DNA of 64,000 nucleotides from Hexactinellida sp. DTS-2022. Lineage: Eukaryota; Porifera; Hexactinellida. Positions 23,288 to 33,918 of the stretch are shown in pieces. The number at the start of each line of letters is the position of its first letter. Position 1 is the stretch's first letter. The position numbers and the translations under genes are program-made. The notes under the pieces were generated by a model. The model was not told the origin of the DNA, did not search any database, and saw only the letters and a program-made list of their open reading frames with translations. The stretch spans positions 3,782,001-3,846,000 of the forward strand of contig JAPNXP010000005.1 of assembly GCA_028753945.1 (NCBI GenBank), written 5' to 3'.

Positions 23288-24840
23288 CATTAGATAGATA
23301 GTACATCAAAGATTAAGAGTAATAAATTTTAAATTATCATTACTATGGATTAAATCTTGAATCTTGAACCTCAATTCTCTCAACAGTTTTCTTGTTTGCT
23401 TAATTGATATAACAATGAACATCTGAGAAGATATTATAATAACTGCGTACCCCATTGACACCATCCATGGTAGCATGTACAGTATCAGTGTTACAACCCA
23501 ATAGACTGTTGAACTAATGGCGAGTTTTATTAAATTTCTATAATCTATTTTCTCCTTCAATCCCATCCTGAGATACAGCAGTAGGATACACAAAATTCCC
23601 AGATAATACACGTTGAGTGATATATGTAATGAGCTTACCAAATTCGATGCTAAAGTGATTGAGTCTGTACTGAACGATTCACTTAGAGTGGTACCTTGTT
23701 CCATTGTACAGTTAACACCAATTGTTATGTTGCGTTTGAGCTCACAAAGTGTTCAAGGAAAGATCCTACATTGTATGTTAGGAAATATAATACTTCCACA
23801 GGCAGGAACCAGAATAGGAACACACTTCTTGTTACTCGTTCTTTATAACTAGCGTATATCTTTGTTTGAAACTCGTCTTTGTAGGGTACTGTTTTCAAAT
23901 TCCTGAAACTTTTAATTGTGTCAAATGATACAAGAAATGCTGGTATTATTGACATTAATAAAACTACTGTTAGTGGGGCATAACAGCCATATTGGAGTGA
24001 ATTGTTCAATTTTTGATACAAGCATGAAATTGGCACAGACATAGATAAATATATTATATAAAGATATGGATATGGAGGCATCACGAAATTTTAATATTTT
24101 CAAGATGGCGGCCAAAAATTGTCGGAAAGTGTCGGACAAAAGCCCGCTCTCGCGAATACTTGTTAAATGACCTCGTAGAGTATTTGTATGCATAGTTATT
24201 CTCAAATGACTGTGCGGTGAAGAAAGAGGGGTCACTCGATAGGGTAGAAACAATATTTGAGAATGGAATGTATCACATTCCAGCGTTGTCAAGGAATGTC
24301 ATCCCTCCAAAACATGGTCATGTGACCCCTATAATGACAGGAAATCTTATGCTGATTACGAATATCATCATTAAACATTTATTAAACTTCAATTGACGGA
24401 GTTAATTTGCTCTTGTATACATATATGTACTACATTATAACTCGCTTAGTACGTATTTCAGCTTAGTAGGTACTAATTTATTTAACCAATTAGTAAATTT
24501 ATATGTATCTCAATATAATGTAAAGTCAGTTAGTACTGTATAAATCAAATAATCACTTTTCGTTTCTTCTATTTCGGCTATTTTTCCCTTATCTATTTAC
24601 CGTTCATGTAACAAATTGGTATCAACCGGTGTTATTCGAATTGAAGATTCTTTGAAAGGTCCAAAAATTGTGTTCATAGTACATAACCGGAAATTCGCAT
24701 TATCCGTGTTCATACTAATGAGGTTATACTGTATATTTCAATTTTTGAATTTCATTAGGATTAATTTCAGTTTAAGCGCTCAAAAATATTTTAGGCGAGA
24801 ACAATCAGGGGGCTAAGGATTTTAAGAAACTATTGATGAA

Positions 24841-25200
24841 TCTATATTATTAAAACTCGACTGTTGTTTATGTTTGTTTGTGTGTGTGTGTGTAGTATAC
24901 CACTGTGTGTGTTTGTTTGTCCAGGTTGCTTTAAAGTGATTGGGGAATAGAAACTGCATTTATATACCAGATTGAGACTAACTTCCAAATGTTATAATAG
25001 GTAAACAAGTATGCTGATTTCAAAAGTCGCATTTTTAAATTTTTAACATGAATAGTATTATTGTTGTTGTTTACAAAAAAGGTAACAAATTATTGTATAT
25101 TCAAAATCACCCTAGAAGTTTGCTTTCAAGTGGTGTTAAAGGTAAACAAGTTAAAAGTATGGAAATGGTAGGAAGGGATGTTTTACTAACTCTATCATCA
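24841..25200 (+). mobile_element. Helitron H3c, 5' part
   Basis: Begins TCTATATTATTAAAACTC right after an A, followed by TTTGTTTGTGTGTGTG. It matches the H3 copies at 2194-3103 (in inverse) for about 350 bp. The 3' end is diverged and not located exactly. Confidence 0.6.
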
Positions 25201-25370
25201 ATGATTTAGTGAGGATTAAGCGTATCGAGCCATTTACCTCCTGGAGGATGCAGTCCTCAATCGGCGCAGACTTTTCTTATAGTATAAGAGCCACTATTTT
25301 AAGGAAATCGAATACACAATATTGATTTCTAGTAAAATATGAATAAGATCTTTACATGCATGCCTATATA

Positions 25371-25543
25371 CAGTAGAACCTCGTTAATATGAGCACCAAC
25401 GGGTTGATAAAATTTTGTTAGCTTTATCCGGAGTTCATATTAACCGGAGTAATACCCAGTGAATAGCCATTGTAGCTTATAGGGACCTGATTCTGTGGAA
25501 CTGTTTGTCTTCTTATCCGGTTCGCACTAGCGAGATTCTACTG
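25371..25543. mobile_element. pogo/Tigger-like MITE
   Basis: Ends CAGTAGAACCTCG and CGAGATTCTACTG flanked by TA. Nested in T-1. A half copy with the same end lies at about 41974-42100. Confidence 0.75.
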
Positions 25544-26342
25544 TAATATGGAAATATCCGTTGAATATAAGATAGGTATTGGTGTCGATTAAACGCAGTC
25601 GACTCCGCTTTATAGAGCTACCAGTTAATAGATTTCTCCGCTTAATCGAGTAAAAATTTCACAAGACATTTTGGGTTAAAATAGAATTCGGTTAGCATGT
25701 AACCCCTCGGGAGAGAAAATGTGTGCATATTATGCAAGTGTAAGTACTACGGAATTTACATTATATTGAGATACATATAAATTTACTAATTGGTTAAATA
25801 AATTATTACCTACTAAGCCGAAATACGTACTAAGCGGGTTATAATGTAGTACATATATGTATACAAGAGCAAATTATCTTTGTCAATTGAAGTTTAATAA
25901 ATGTTTAATGATGATATTCGTAATCAGCATAAGATTTCCTGTCATTATAGGGGTCACATGACCATGTTTTGGAGGGATGACATTCCTTGACAACGCTGGA
26001 ATGTGATACATTCCATTCTCAAATATTGTTTCTACCCTATCGAGTGACCCCTCTTTCTTCACCGCACAGATATTTGAGAATAACTATGTACATACAAACA
26101 CTCTACGAGGTCATTTAACAAGTATTCGCGAGAGCGGACTTTTGTCCGACAGTTGCCGACAATTTTGGCCGCCATCTTGAAAATATTAAAATTTCGTGAT
26201 GCCTCCATATCCATATCTTTATATAATATATTTATCTATGTCTGTGCCAATTTTCATGCTTGTATCAAAAATTTAACAATTTTATTGCTATGCTGCCCCA
26301 CTGTGTGAATGCCGCCCAGAATCTCACTCGAGAATACTAATA

Positions 26343-26536
26343 CAGTCAGGTTCTTTTATTATGAACATTCAAGGGACCAAAAATTGTGTTCATAATAGAG
26401 AGACTTCATAATAAGCGAACTCTACTTAATACAAACCCTATGTAAATTGTTAAATTGGGACTGTAGAGTTTGTTCATAATAAAAAATCTTCATATTAAGC
26501 AGACGAAATCTTGTTCATAATAAGCAGACCTGACTG
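26343..26536. mobile_element. Tc1/mariner-type MITE
   Basis: Ends CAGTCAGGTTC and CAGACCTGACTG flanked by TA, with GTTCATAAT words repeated inside. It lies in an intron of the broken 7TM-like gene, just upstream of the exon starting at about 26330. Confidence 0.75.
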
Positions 26537-26794
26537 TATGTCAAATACAGATAATTCAGTATTATTGCTGTAGATTAACTGCATCACTGATATTGATAGA
26601 ATTAGTTAGTTTATCAATTTGACACGAGCATTTATAGTTACTGAAGTGCTTTCAAAAATTATTATATTTTAATGATAACAGCCTCAACATAATGTGTAAG
26701 GATTTAAACCTTCAATTTCAATGTGTGATGCTTTGTCTTAATTAACTTACCCTATTAATTCTATTATTTAATCGATTTAAAACGGACTTAAGTA

Positions 26795-26960
26795 CCTAAT
26801 TTCCGGAACGAAATTATTCCGGAAATTCAAATGCCTATTTTCCGGAATATTCGATTCCGGAAATTATAATTGCTAATTTCCGGAACAAAATTATTCCGGA
26901 AATTTAAATGCCTATTTTCCGGAATTTTCGATTTCGTTAATCTTGATCCCTAATTTCCAA
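26795..26960. repeat. CCGGAAT palindrome array
   Basis: The units TTTCCGGAACGAAATTATTCCGGAAAT and TTTTCCGGAAT alternate over about 160 bp. It resembles the interior of the arrayed MITEs but clear ends were not found. Confidence 0.5.
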
Positions 26961-27581
26961 AACAAAGATACCTCCTTTCAGTTAAACCTCGATCGAAAGA
27001 TATGTGCAATCCCGTGGATACCCTACCGAGACCCCGAGTAAACCAAAATAGTGATTCCAATTTCCAACCTTCCTTTCCCGTCTAAAATTCCTATTTTATT
27101 TCTTTACCCCCGGCCCTAAATCACTAGCGTTTCAGGGCCGGCTTAGTCCGAAATCGCTAAATGTAGGGATGAATCCAGTGATATGGACTAGACCTCTGCA
27201 CGGGGCGGGTTAATAAATGCGGGTTGCGGGTCTAAGGATCTGAATATTTGTGGGGCGGGGCGGGGGCGGCACCCGCATACGACCCGCGCAGAGACCCTTT
27301 AAAAGTATTATATTATTACTGGAGCAAGTCATAGTAACTAAGTGTCGCACTCAGGAAGGAGGGAAGTGATACAATGTGCATTTAACAACAAGAGTTATCA
27401 TTAATTAAAAACGTATGTAAGTCCCTAAACACTAAGTATGTATAAGTGACAAGTGTTGGATGTGTAGACTCACTAGACTGTAAACAAGGTGGTATAGTTG
27501 GGGGTATATACTAGGGTATTCATTTAGACATTGACTCAAGTGATGGCAAAATTATGGTTTTCTAGAATAAGGGATGGCGAG

Positions 27582-27868
27582 CAGAGACGTCGCCACGGGG
27601 GGGGGCATAGGGGGGCAATGCCCCCCCTGGTAAAATATATTGAACTATTTAATTCTCTGATTCATTGATGCTATTGAATTCAATTTAATGAGTTCACATT
27701 TTCCAATCCAAAACATTTTCATACTTTGCAGGACATTAAACTAGAAAGCTTCATCTTTATCGCATAGTTTTTGGTAACGTCAACTGCTAGATTTAACACC
27801 AATATAATGTTTGCCCCCCCTGGCAATTTCTGTGCCCCCCTAGGTGAAAAATCCTGGCAACGTCCCTG
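27582..27868. mobile_element. hAT-type MITE, 287 bp
   Basis: Ends CAGAGACGTCGCCACGG and CTGGCAACGTCCCTG flanked by the exact 8-bp duplication ATGGCGAG (27574-27581 and 27869-27876). It is the compact form of the element at 13121-15585. Confidence 0.9.
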
Positions 27869-27959
27869 ATGGCGAGGATGTGACCGCGCGCGGAAGCACG
27901 CTCTAAGGTAGGGGGTGCGAGGGATGTCGAGAGCCATCCCCCGCCATCCCCTAAATTAA

Positions 27960-28420
27960 GCCCTGGATCCGTTATTTACATTGTTAATTTAGGTACTTGA
28001 GCTAGATCAACTAAAGATTGATTAGACTATAACAATATACTCACTCTATGCAAAACGCGGGATCCCTAAATTACTAGTGATTTAGGGTCCCACAAGAATT
28101 CAATAGGTTAGCTATTTCGGCCCCTGGCCCGGGTCCCTAAACGCGCTTACGGCTTACGCCAGTTTGTTTCAATTTATCTTCATAATTTAGCACATTTAGT
28201 ACAAAATAGTATATCAGGATGCAAGACCAAATGTTTCTAAAGTCTATAATAACCAATACCTTGGGGGGCTATCCCGTTCCGTAATTTAGGTACTTTGATT
28301 TTCCGGAATGGTACCGTTCCATACCGTTCCGTTCCGGAAATTAGGTATGTCCTATTAAAACACAAGGCTGGGTGTGTGCTGTATATATATATATATATAC
28401 TATTAAAACACAAGGGTCGG
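27960..28420. other. Repeat fragments, no gene
   Basis: A CCGTTCCGGAA block related to the 10761-12373 element lies at 28270-28350. Two Helitron H1 5' starts (CTATTAAAACACAAG) lie near 28346 and 28398. No coding sequence was recognised. Confidence 0.5.
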
Positions 28421-28424
28421 TGTA

Positions 28425-28517
28425 CAGTAGAACCTCCCCAATCCGGGCAGCCTCGTCCGGAGGGGGCCCGAATCTTAGAATTTGCCCGGATCTCGGAAAT
28501 AATCATAATTTCTATTG
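28425..28517. mobile_element. pogo-like MITE, about 93 bp
   Basis: Starts CAGTAGAACCTCCCC and ends TTTCTATTG with TA on both sides. It sits just inside the 5' end of a Helitron H1 copy. Confidence 0.55.
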
Positions 28518-29039
28518 TATAATCAACTAGTGTTTATGTTCTGATGTCTCAATGCTTGTTGTCTGACCTGATATGCACCTCCGACATCTGATCTTGGTAT
28601 AAGTTTACCAAAGAGTTCATAAATTTCGAATATGAATCGTATATAAAGAAGCGAGATTACCATATGGCCAAATCCAAACCAATATTTACCGCCCAAATAA
28701 GGGTGGTTCTAATTTAAGTTACATGTTTGACATACTAATCTGCAAAGATAAACTATATTTTTGGGGCTAATTCCCAGAAAAATGGCGAATAAATTTTGAA
28801 CTTATACAAAAATGTTGCCCGGTTTAAGGAGGTTTTTTAAAACTTTAACTTTCTTATATGGAGTATAGGATATTGGGACAAAACTGTCCCAATATCTAGG
28901 ATAAAGGGACATACTCCTGTGTGTGTGTGTGTGTGTGCAGGAGGATGTCCTCATATCGCAAAAACTTGTCCTCGTATCTATAGATGTGAGGACAAAAACC
29001 CGGATATGAGGACAAAAACCGGATATGAGGACATTGATC

Positions 29040-29076
<37 letters not shown>

Positions 29077-29599
29077 TTGTTTGTCCAGAATTAATTGGAA
29101 AGATTACGAGTCCCAGAAAGCTGAAAATTTGTATACAGGGGTAATTTTGTACTGCGACAACGATCTATTGGTTTTTTAAGAGAAATATTCACATTTGAAG
29201 GTGACAAAATATGTTAGCCAATTAAATTCGAGGGTTTGTTAGTATGGATTAGCAGATTTCATCAATTAGTATAAATAAATGGTGCATAATAGAAATATTT
29301 TCTGAGGCTCCAATTTGATTGATTGAAAATTAATTCATTTAACCAATCAATCATTTGTCTATTCTATTGCCTGTTTTTCTTTTAGTATTATTTTGATTCG
29401 AGCTTTCTTATCGTGCAACTGAAATTTATTGAGCTACTAAAACTCATTATTAATGTGATTGCTTTTTGGGGAGGGAAAGGCTGCGAAGCGGCCGTTAATT
29501 GTACCGCGTAGTGCCTAACACGAACGAACAAAAGTCGCGAAGCGACTTTTGTGAGAGAGTGATCCGTCGCGAAGCGACCGAGACCGAAGGGCAGGGCTC
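29040..29599 (+). mobile_element. Helitron H2b
   Basis: After a (GT)n run (29042-29070) the sequence TTTGTTTGTCCAGAATTAATTGG matches the 5' region of H2a (54858-56124). The 3' part has GGCCGTTAATTG, GTCGCGAAGCGAC hairpins and ends GGGCTCG before T. It is followed at once by the body of Helitron H1b, in which it is inserted. The exact 5' end is masked by a repeat block (TGTCCTCATATC words, 28910-29040). Confidence 0.65.
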
Positions 29600-29947
29600 G
29601 TGTATATAAATATTTGTTTGTATGTTCCGAGTTGATTGAAGAAACTGGACGGTATCCAAATGTGATTTTTGGCATTTAGGGGTAACTTTTGGCCCCTGCC
29701 AACAAGTTGAGGTTTCCACACGAAATTTCTCACACCTCGACAAGTTATGACGTCATTGTCACATTTCGAGCACCCTGAAAATTCACTTAATCGCACATAA
29801 TTCGCGCCCTCTAAGAGATAAAAAACTGAAAATTTTATAGAACATGTACATTAATGATGCGGACACGTTGGTCACATCAGATCACCAAAATGCTTACTCA
29901 TTGTCGCGTGATGACGTAATCATTAAAATTTCACATTGTTAAATTTG
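29600..29947 (+). mobile_element. Helitron H1b, middle segment
   Basis: From TTTGTTTGTATGTTCCGAGTTG to CACATTGTTAAATTTG this matches H1a and H1d. It is cut by the KDZ transposon at TAAATTTG (29940-29947), continues at 37767-37787, and its 3' end is found inverted at 47203-47320. Confidence 0.8.
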
Positions 29948-29959
29948 GAGTTATTAAAA

Positions 29960-30075
29960 ACTACTATTCGCATGCTAATAAGTTACTATTCGCATGCTAA
30001 TAAGTTACTATTCGCATGCGAATAAGATACTATTTGCATGCGAATAAGCTATTATTCGCATGCGACTAGTAATTT
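29960..30075. repeat. Left subterminal array of KDZ copy B
   Basis: Five units of about 22 bp, each (A)CTATTCGCATGC(G/T)AATAAG; the palindrome GCATGC is at the centre of each. The inverse array occupies the right end (37450-37490 and 37690-37750). Confidence 0.85.
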
Positions 30076-30556
30076 TTAATAAGTTATGATAAAGTCTCTA
30101 ACAGGACCTTAGTCTCCTCAAATAATAATTCATTATTAATGCTATAGACCTGTGGCTAAATATGTTAATTAAATTTATTCAGTTTTATAGAAGCCAATAT
30201 AGGTGTAATAAATATACAAGCTTCGTCAGAGAATTGTTTTTTAGATAATTTTTGTAGTATGATTTCTTCACATCCACTCAACTTCTGTTACATTCTACAC
30301 CAATTTTATACATTTTATAATCTAATAGGCGTGTGTGTACGTTGCAGTTTAATTAATTAATTAATCAAAGTCTACTTATTATTACGGATTCAACATTGAA
30401 TTTATCTATTTCCCATTGATCTAATTATTTAACATTTGACTATTTGAGATGTCAAGAATGAATAGGAGAAATGCCCGAAATATTCTCTTGAAAGTATGTG
30501 ATCAATTTCACAAAGTCACTGGTCAAACTGTGGGAATCACTTATACATGGGCAGGA

Positions 30557-31682
30557 ACATGGGCGTAAATCCTGGGGGGGACGGGGGGACGCGTCCCCCC
30601 CACTTTTTGGAGTGGGGGGGGACACCTATATTAATTGTCCCCCCCCACTTTTTGTCAGGATTGGATTCAAGTACAGTTGTACTTAAGTACTGTTTCAACA
30701 AAATTTTACTCGCATCAAGTGATGAAGAAGGATTTGAGAAATTAACGGATCATAGATTCTTTTTGCATTTTGCGTAAATAATCTAATAATATAATAATAT
30801 AACAGTATTTAGAACGCTTTACACTTGTGTCCCAAAGCGTTTACAGTTCAAAAGGATACAGAAAGAATTATAGTACGTAAGTTAACAGTCCAAAATATAC
30901 ATTACAGAAATAGAAATGATCTAACTTATTCTTCATATTATATGTCCAAAAAGTGAGAAGAATAAAGTCTTTTATCCATGTCAATAGGTAACATCTTGAG
31001 TTTATTCTTCTCACCTGGGTTGTAATTACTCGACTTCTTAATTAAACAGGATATAAAGGTAACAAGTATTGTCCACAATATGACTTCCATATACTATTAG
31101 CCAGGCATGGGGCCAAGCCCCAAAGGGCTTGGCCCCATGCCTGCCCATTTTAGAGAGAATTAAATCCGGACTTATGTCCTCCTTTAATAAAAGGGCTTAC
31201 GTCCGGACATGGACTTTAGCCCTTTTTAGATGAGCTTCAAGCTCTTTTCAAGGCACTTATTCAATAAAATATGGTATGTACTGTATTTCTAAATAATTAG
31301 AGTTTAAGTCCGGGCTTAAGCCCTTAATTAAAGGCTTGAGCATGGACTTAAGCCCTTTTTGAAAAGGGCTTAGAAAAATGGCTTAGGCTTAAGCCCTTCT
31401 GATAAGGGAAGGGCTTGGATTTAAGCCCTTTTGAAAGGGCTTGACACCATGTCTGCAGTATTAGTTTTCCAACGTTCTAGATAAGTCCATAAGCTGCTCA
31501 CAAAAAATGGATCGTGACCGATGTCTCGAAACAATGGTATTCCAAAGTGGGCGATCCATGGGTGCCAAAATCGACCTTGATCAATCTTGAGCGGCTGGGA
31601 ATTAATCTTTTTGGTACGGGCAAGTTTCTCTCCCCAACTGTGAAAACGTCCCCCCCACTTTGTAAGATGGATTTACGCCCTT
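30557..31682. mobile_element. hAT-type element in exon 1, 1.13 kb
   Basis: Ends ATGGGCGTAAATCC and GGATTTACGCCC are flanked by the 8-bp duplication GGGCAGGA (30549-30556 and 31683-31690). Removing it rejoins the frame TWAG-SLDIF. The interior holds the 135-bp dispersed repeat (30782-30918) and the AAGGGCTT MITE (31101-31456). No transposase. Confidence 0.88.
31101..31456. mobile_element. MITE of AAGGGCTTAAGCCC words, 356 bp
   Basis: Ends CCAGGCATGGGGCCAAGCCC and GGGCTTGACACCATGTCTGC are flanked by ACTATTAG / AGTATTAG (8 bp, one mismatch). The interior repeats AAGGGCTT and AAGCCCTT many times. Confidence 0.8.
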
Positions 31683-32821
31683 GGGCAGGAAGTCTCGATA
31701 TTTTCGGAACATCTAACTTCCGCAACATCATTGAAAGCAAAAAAGATTAAATTTGGAGGAGCTTAACATTCCAAGGCAAAGAAGTTCCCTGTATCAAACC
31801 ACATATGGATAGAGAAATGTTTGACCAATTACAGGGAAATATCGAACAATTGAGTGTAGTGAATTTGAGAAAAGTTGTTTCATGGGCCACTCAAAAATCA
31901 ACAGGTTTGTAAATTATTAATTGTAGAATATATTTTTAAATGCAGAATTATAAATTCTAACCATCCATTTTAGGACGCGCCAGAAGTTTTTGGGGTGATC
32001 CACATTTAAGGCCCTCCTGGTGGCCAGAGAAGACTCCTTTCGTATGTATTTCGAGAAACACTAAAAATAATAAAATTACCAAAGAGGTATTAATAAACAT
32101 ATTAAAATGTTATAAAGAGAGCATTGGGTTGAATGAAAGTAAAGATAATTTTTCAGCAAGCACTCCTTTAAAACGCATCAATGCAGATTCTAATATTCCT
32201 CCATTTGCTAAGAGGTTTAAATTAGATGACAACATTTCTGATACTAGTTCATTATTTGGTGGATTACTAAATACTCCGGAAAAGGGTACAATTGAAACGC
32301 CCCAATTTATTCAGAAACATGAAATCTCCACTAAACATTCACCTTATACACCTCGCCTTTGGACTTCTCAAAAAAGGAAATCAATTACTCAAACAACGAT
32401 AAACAAATGCCTCAAAGAACTGTCAAATCCAACAACTTTAGTAACCGATATTACCATACATACATACTGCGTAAGTCAATATTTAATAATAGTGCATTAG
32501 AGATATTCCGGTTATATAGCATGTAGTTTGGTCAAATATTGTTTATTTATATGACAAGTTTATGTATTCCGAGGATGACAATTATTATCCTTACAATATA
32601 CATTAGAACACAATATAAACACGGTTCACACGAATTTCGGATAAGGCGAACAAATTTTGACCGTCCCCTGATGTTCTTATTGTCGAGGTTCTACTGTACG
32701 TATGTAGCATTTCCTTTGCAAAATATCTTATTAATTGTGTATCACTCTACTTATTATATTTAACTTATTCTCCCATAGAAAATTCTTCAGAATAGTTATC
32801 CATCAGTGAAAGGATTGCAGG

Positions 32822-32987
32822 CAGTGGCGGTCCCAGGGGGGGGGCATCCGGGGCAAATGCCCCGGGTCAAAATATTTTGCCCCGGATTCCAACCCAATTG
32901 GTAGTATAATTACATGGAGCATGCCCCGGATTTATATTAAAAGCTGCTCTTTTGCCCCGGGCTGGCCAGATCCTGCGACCGCCCCTG
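32822..32987. mobile_element. hAT-type MITE, 166 bp, in exon 3
   Basis: Ends CAGTGGCGGTCCC and GCGACCGCCCCTG flanked by the exact 8-bp duplication ATTGCAGG (32814-32821 and 32988-32995). It splits codons GLQ|D of the Ulp1-linked exon; the same residues are contiguous in copy A. Confidence 0.92.
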
Positions 32988-33918
32988 ATTGCAGGATCCA
33001 ATAATGTCCCAGGTATATTATATACTACTCTTAAATATATTAAGAGCTCTCATTTATACTTGAACTATTTTTAGAAATTGAAATTTAGAAATCTAAAGGA
33101 GAAAGATTTAGCCATCCAAGTCCATCATGATGGAAATATTCATTGGGTTTGTTCTAGCTACGATAATAAGCTGGAAAGGGTATTTCTGTATGATTCTTTG
33201 AATAAAAAGGAAACAACAATGGAACTCGACACTCAACTAGCTCAGATATTTGGAACACCTTCAATGCAGTTGGATGTTACAGTGCCTAGAATTCAAACTC
33301 AGTCAGGAGGTTATGATTGTGGACTTTTTGCATTGTCTTCAGGGACCTGCATTGCAGCTGGAATTGACCCAATGTCTCAAACATGGGATAAAAAAAAAAT
33401 GAGAGCTCATTGTATAAACTGCATAAAGAGTGGGATTGCATCTCCTTTCCCTGCCAGTACGCGCGGGTTACGTCAGGTAAGCTTCCACAATCCCGCCAGT
33501 ATACAGTTGATCTGATCTGTGACTGTAATCTACCCGAGTTTGCATATAATATTACACCAAAAGGAAATGCTATTACACTTGTGATACAATGCGAAAGGTG
33601 CACCATGTGGTTTCATAACCATTGTTATGGCCTTTCAGATACATCAGTAGATGGAGTCTTTCTATGCAGATCTTGTTCTAAATGAAGTCAATTACAATAT
33701 TAATAAATACAGTATTTTAGCACTTACGATGGTTTTAAGACTGCTCTGAATCTAGATTATTGATAGACATTACGTATGTATAGTCTTAGTATACGTATAT
33801 CAAATAATAACAATACATTATGTTTCATTAATTTATCTATACTGATATTAAGAAATAATCTTTACTAATTGACATGATCTGTAACTATTATCATTCTTTT
33901 GATTATACAATGGTTAAA

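Larger units (their letters stand above)
23971..26303. mobile_element. Long-TIR transposon T-1, 3-bp target duplication
   Basis: TIRs of about 550 bp (23971-24527 and 25755-26303) begin (T/C)AGTGGGGCA. The flanks are TGT on both sides (23968-23970, 26304-26306), and removing the element rejoins a reading frame of the 7TM-like gene. The TIRs are related to those of T-2 (58995-61665). The interior holds Helitron H3c, a pogo-like MITE and no recognised transposase. Confidence 0.82.
23306..26330 (-). pseudogene. 7TM-like membrane protein gene, split by a transposon
   Basis: Reading the minus strand, an exon starts after an AG acceptor at about 26330 and encodes YSRVRFWAAFT. It is then interrupted by the 2.3-kb element 23971-26303. 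After the 3-bp target duplication the frame continues as VVLLMSIIPAFLVSFDTI. Several hydrophobic segments follow (SVFLFWFLPVEVLYFLTY, YYLGILCILLLYLRM, STVYWVVTLILYMLPW, YAVIIISSQMFIVISI). The layout resembles the later helices of a 7TM receptor, with an extracellular loop carrying NITIG and NCT sites. A frame change lies near 23740. The family is not identified. The upstream exons are not seen here. Confidence 0.55.
30449..33685 (+). pseudogene. NRF1-like DNA-binding / Ulp1 protease / PHD-finger gene of KDZ copy B
   Basis: Exon 1 starts at ATG 30449 (MSRMNRRNARNIL), is split by a MITE, and resumes at 31691 with SLDIFGTSNFRNIIE. It ends at 31904 (STG, GT donor). Exon 2 (31974-32470) carries WGDPHLRPSWWPEKTPF and a helix ending LKCYKES. 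This order matches the DNA-binding domain of metazoan NRF1/EWG. Exon 3 (32779-33012) is split by a MITE. Exon 4 (from 33075) is a C48/Ulp1 peptidase core with IHWVC, LYDSL, TQSGG and YDCGLF supplying His, Asp, Gln and Cys. A C4HC3 PHD finger (CDC, CERCTMWFHNHC, CRSC) ends at TGA 33683. Lesions: TAA at 31748-31750 and a frame change near 33480. Copy A reads through the latter region, so this copy is damaged. Confidence 0.8.

Noticed and set aside
24616-24816. 66-codon ORF inside T-1
   Set aside because: Low complexity, no homology recognised, located in the interior of a decayed transposon.
30498-30777. ORFs over the first exon and the following G-rich region
   Set aside because: They run into the MITE at 30557-31682 in frames other than the exon frame; the codons after 30556 are transposon sequence.
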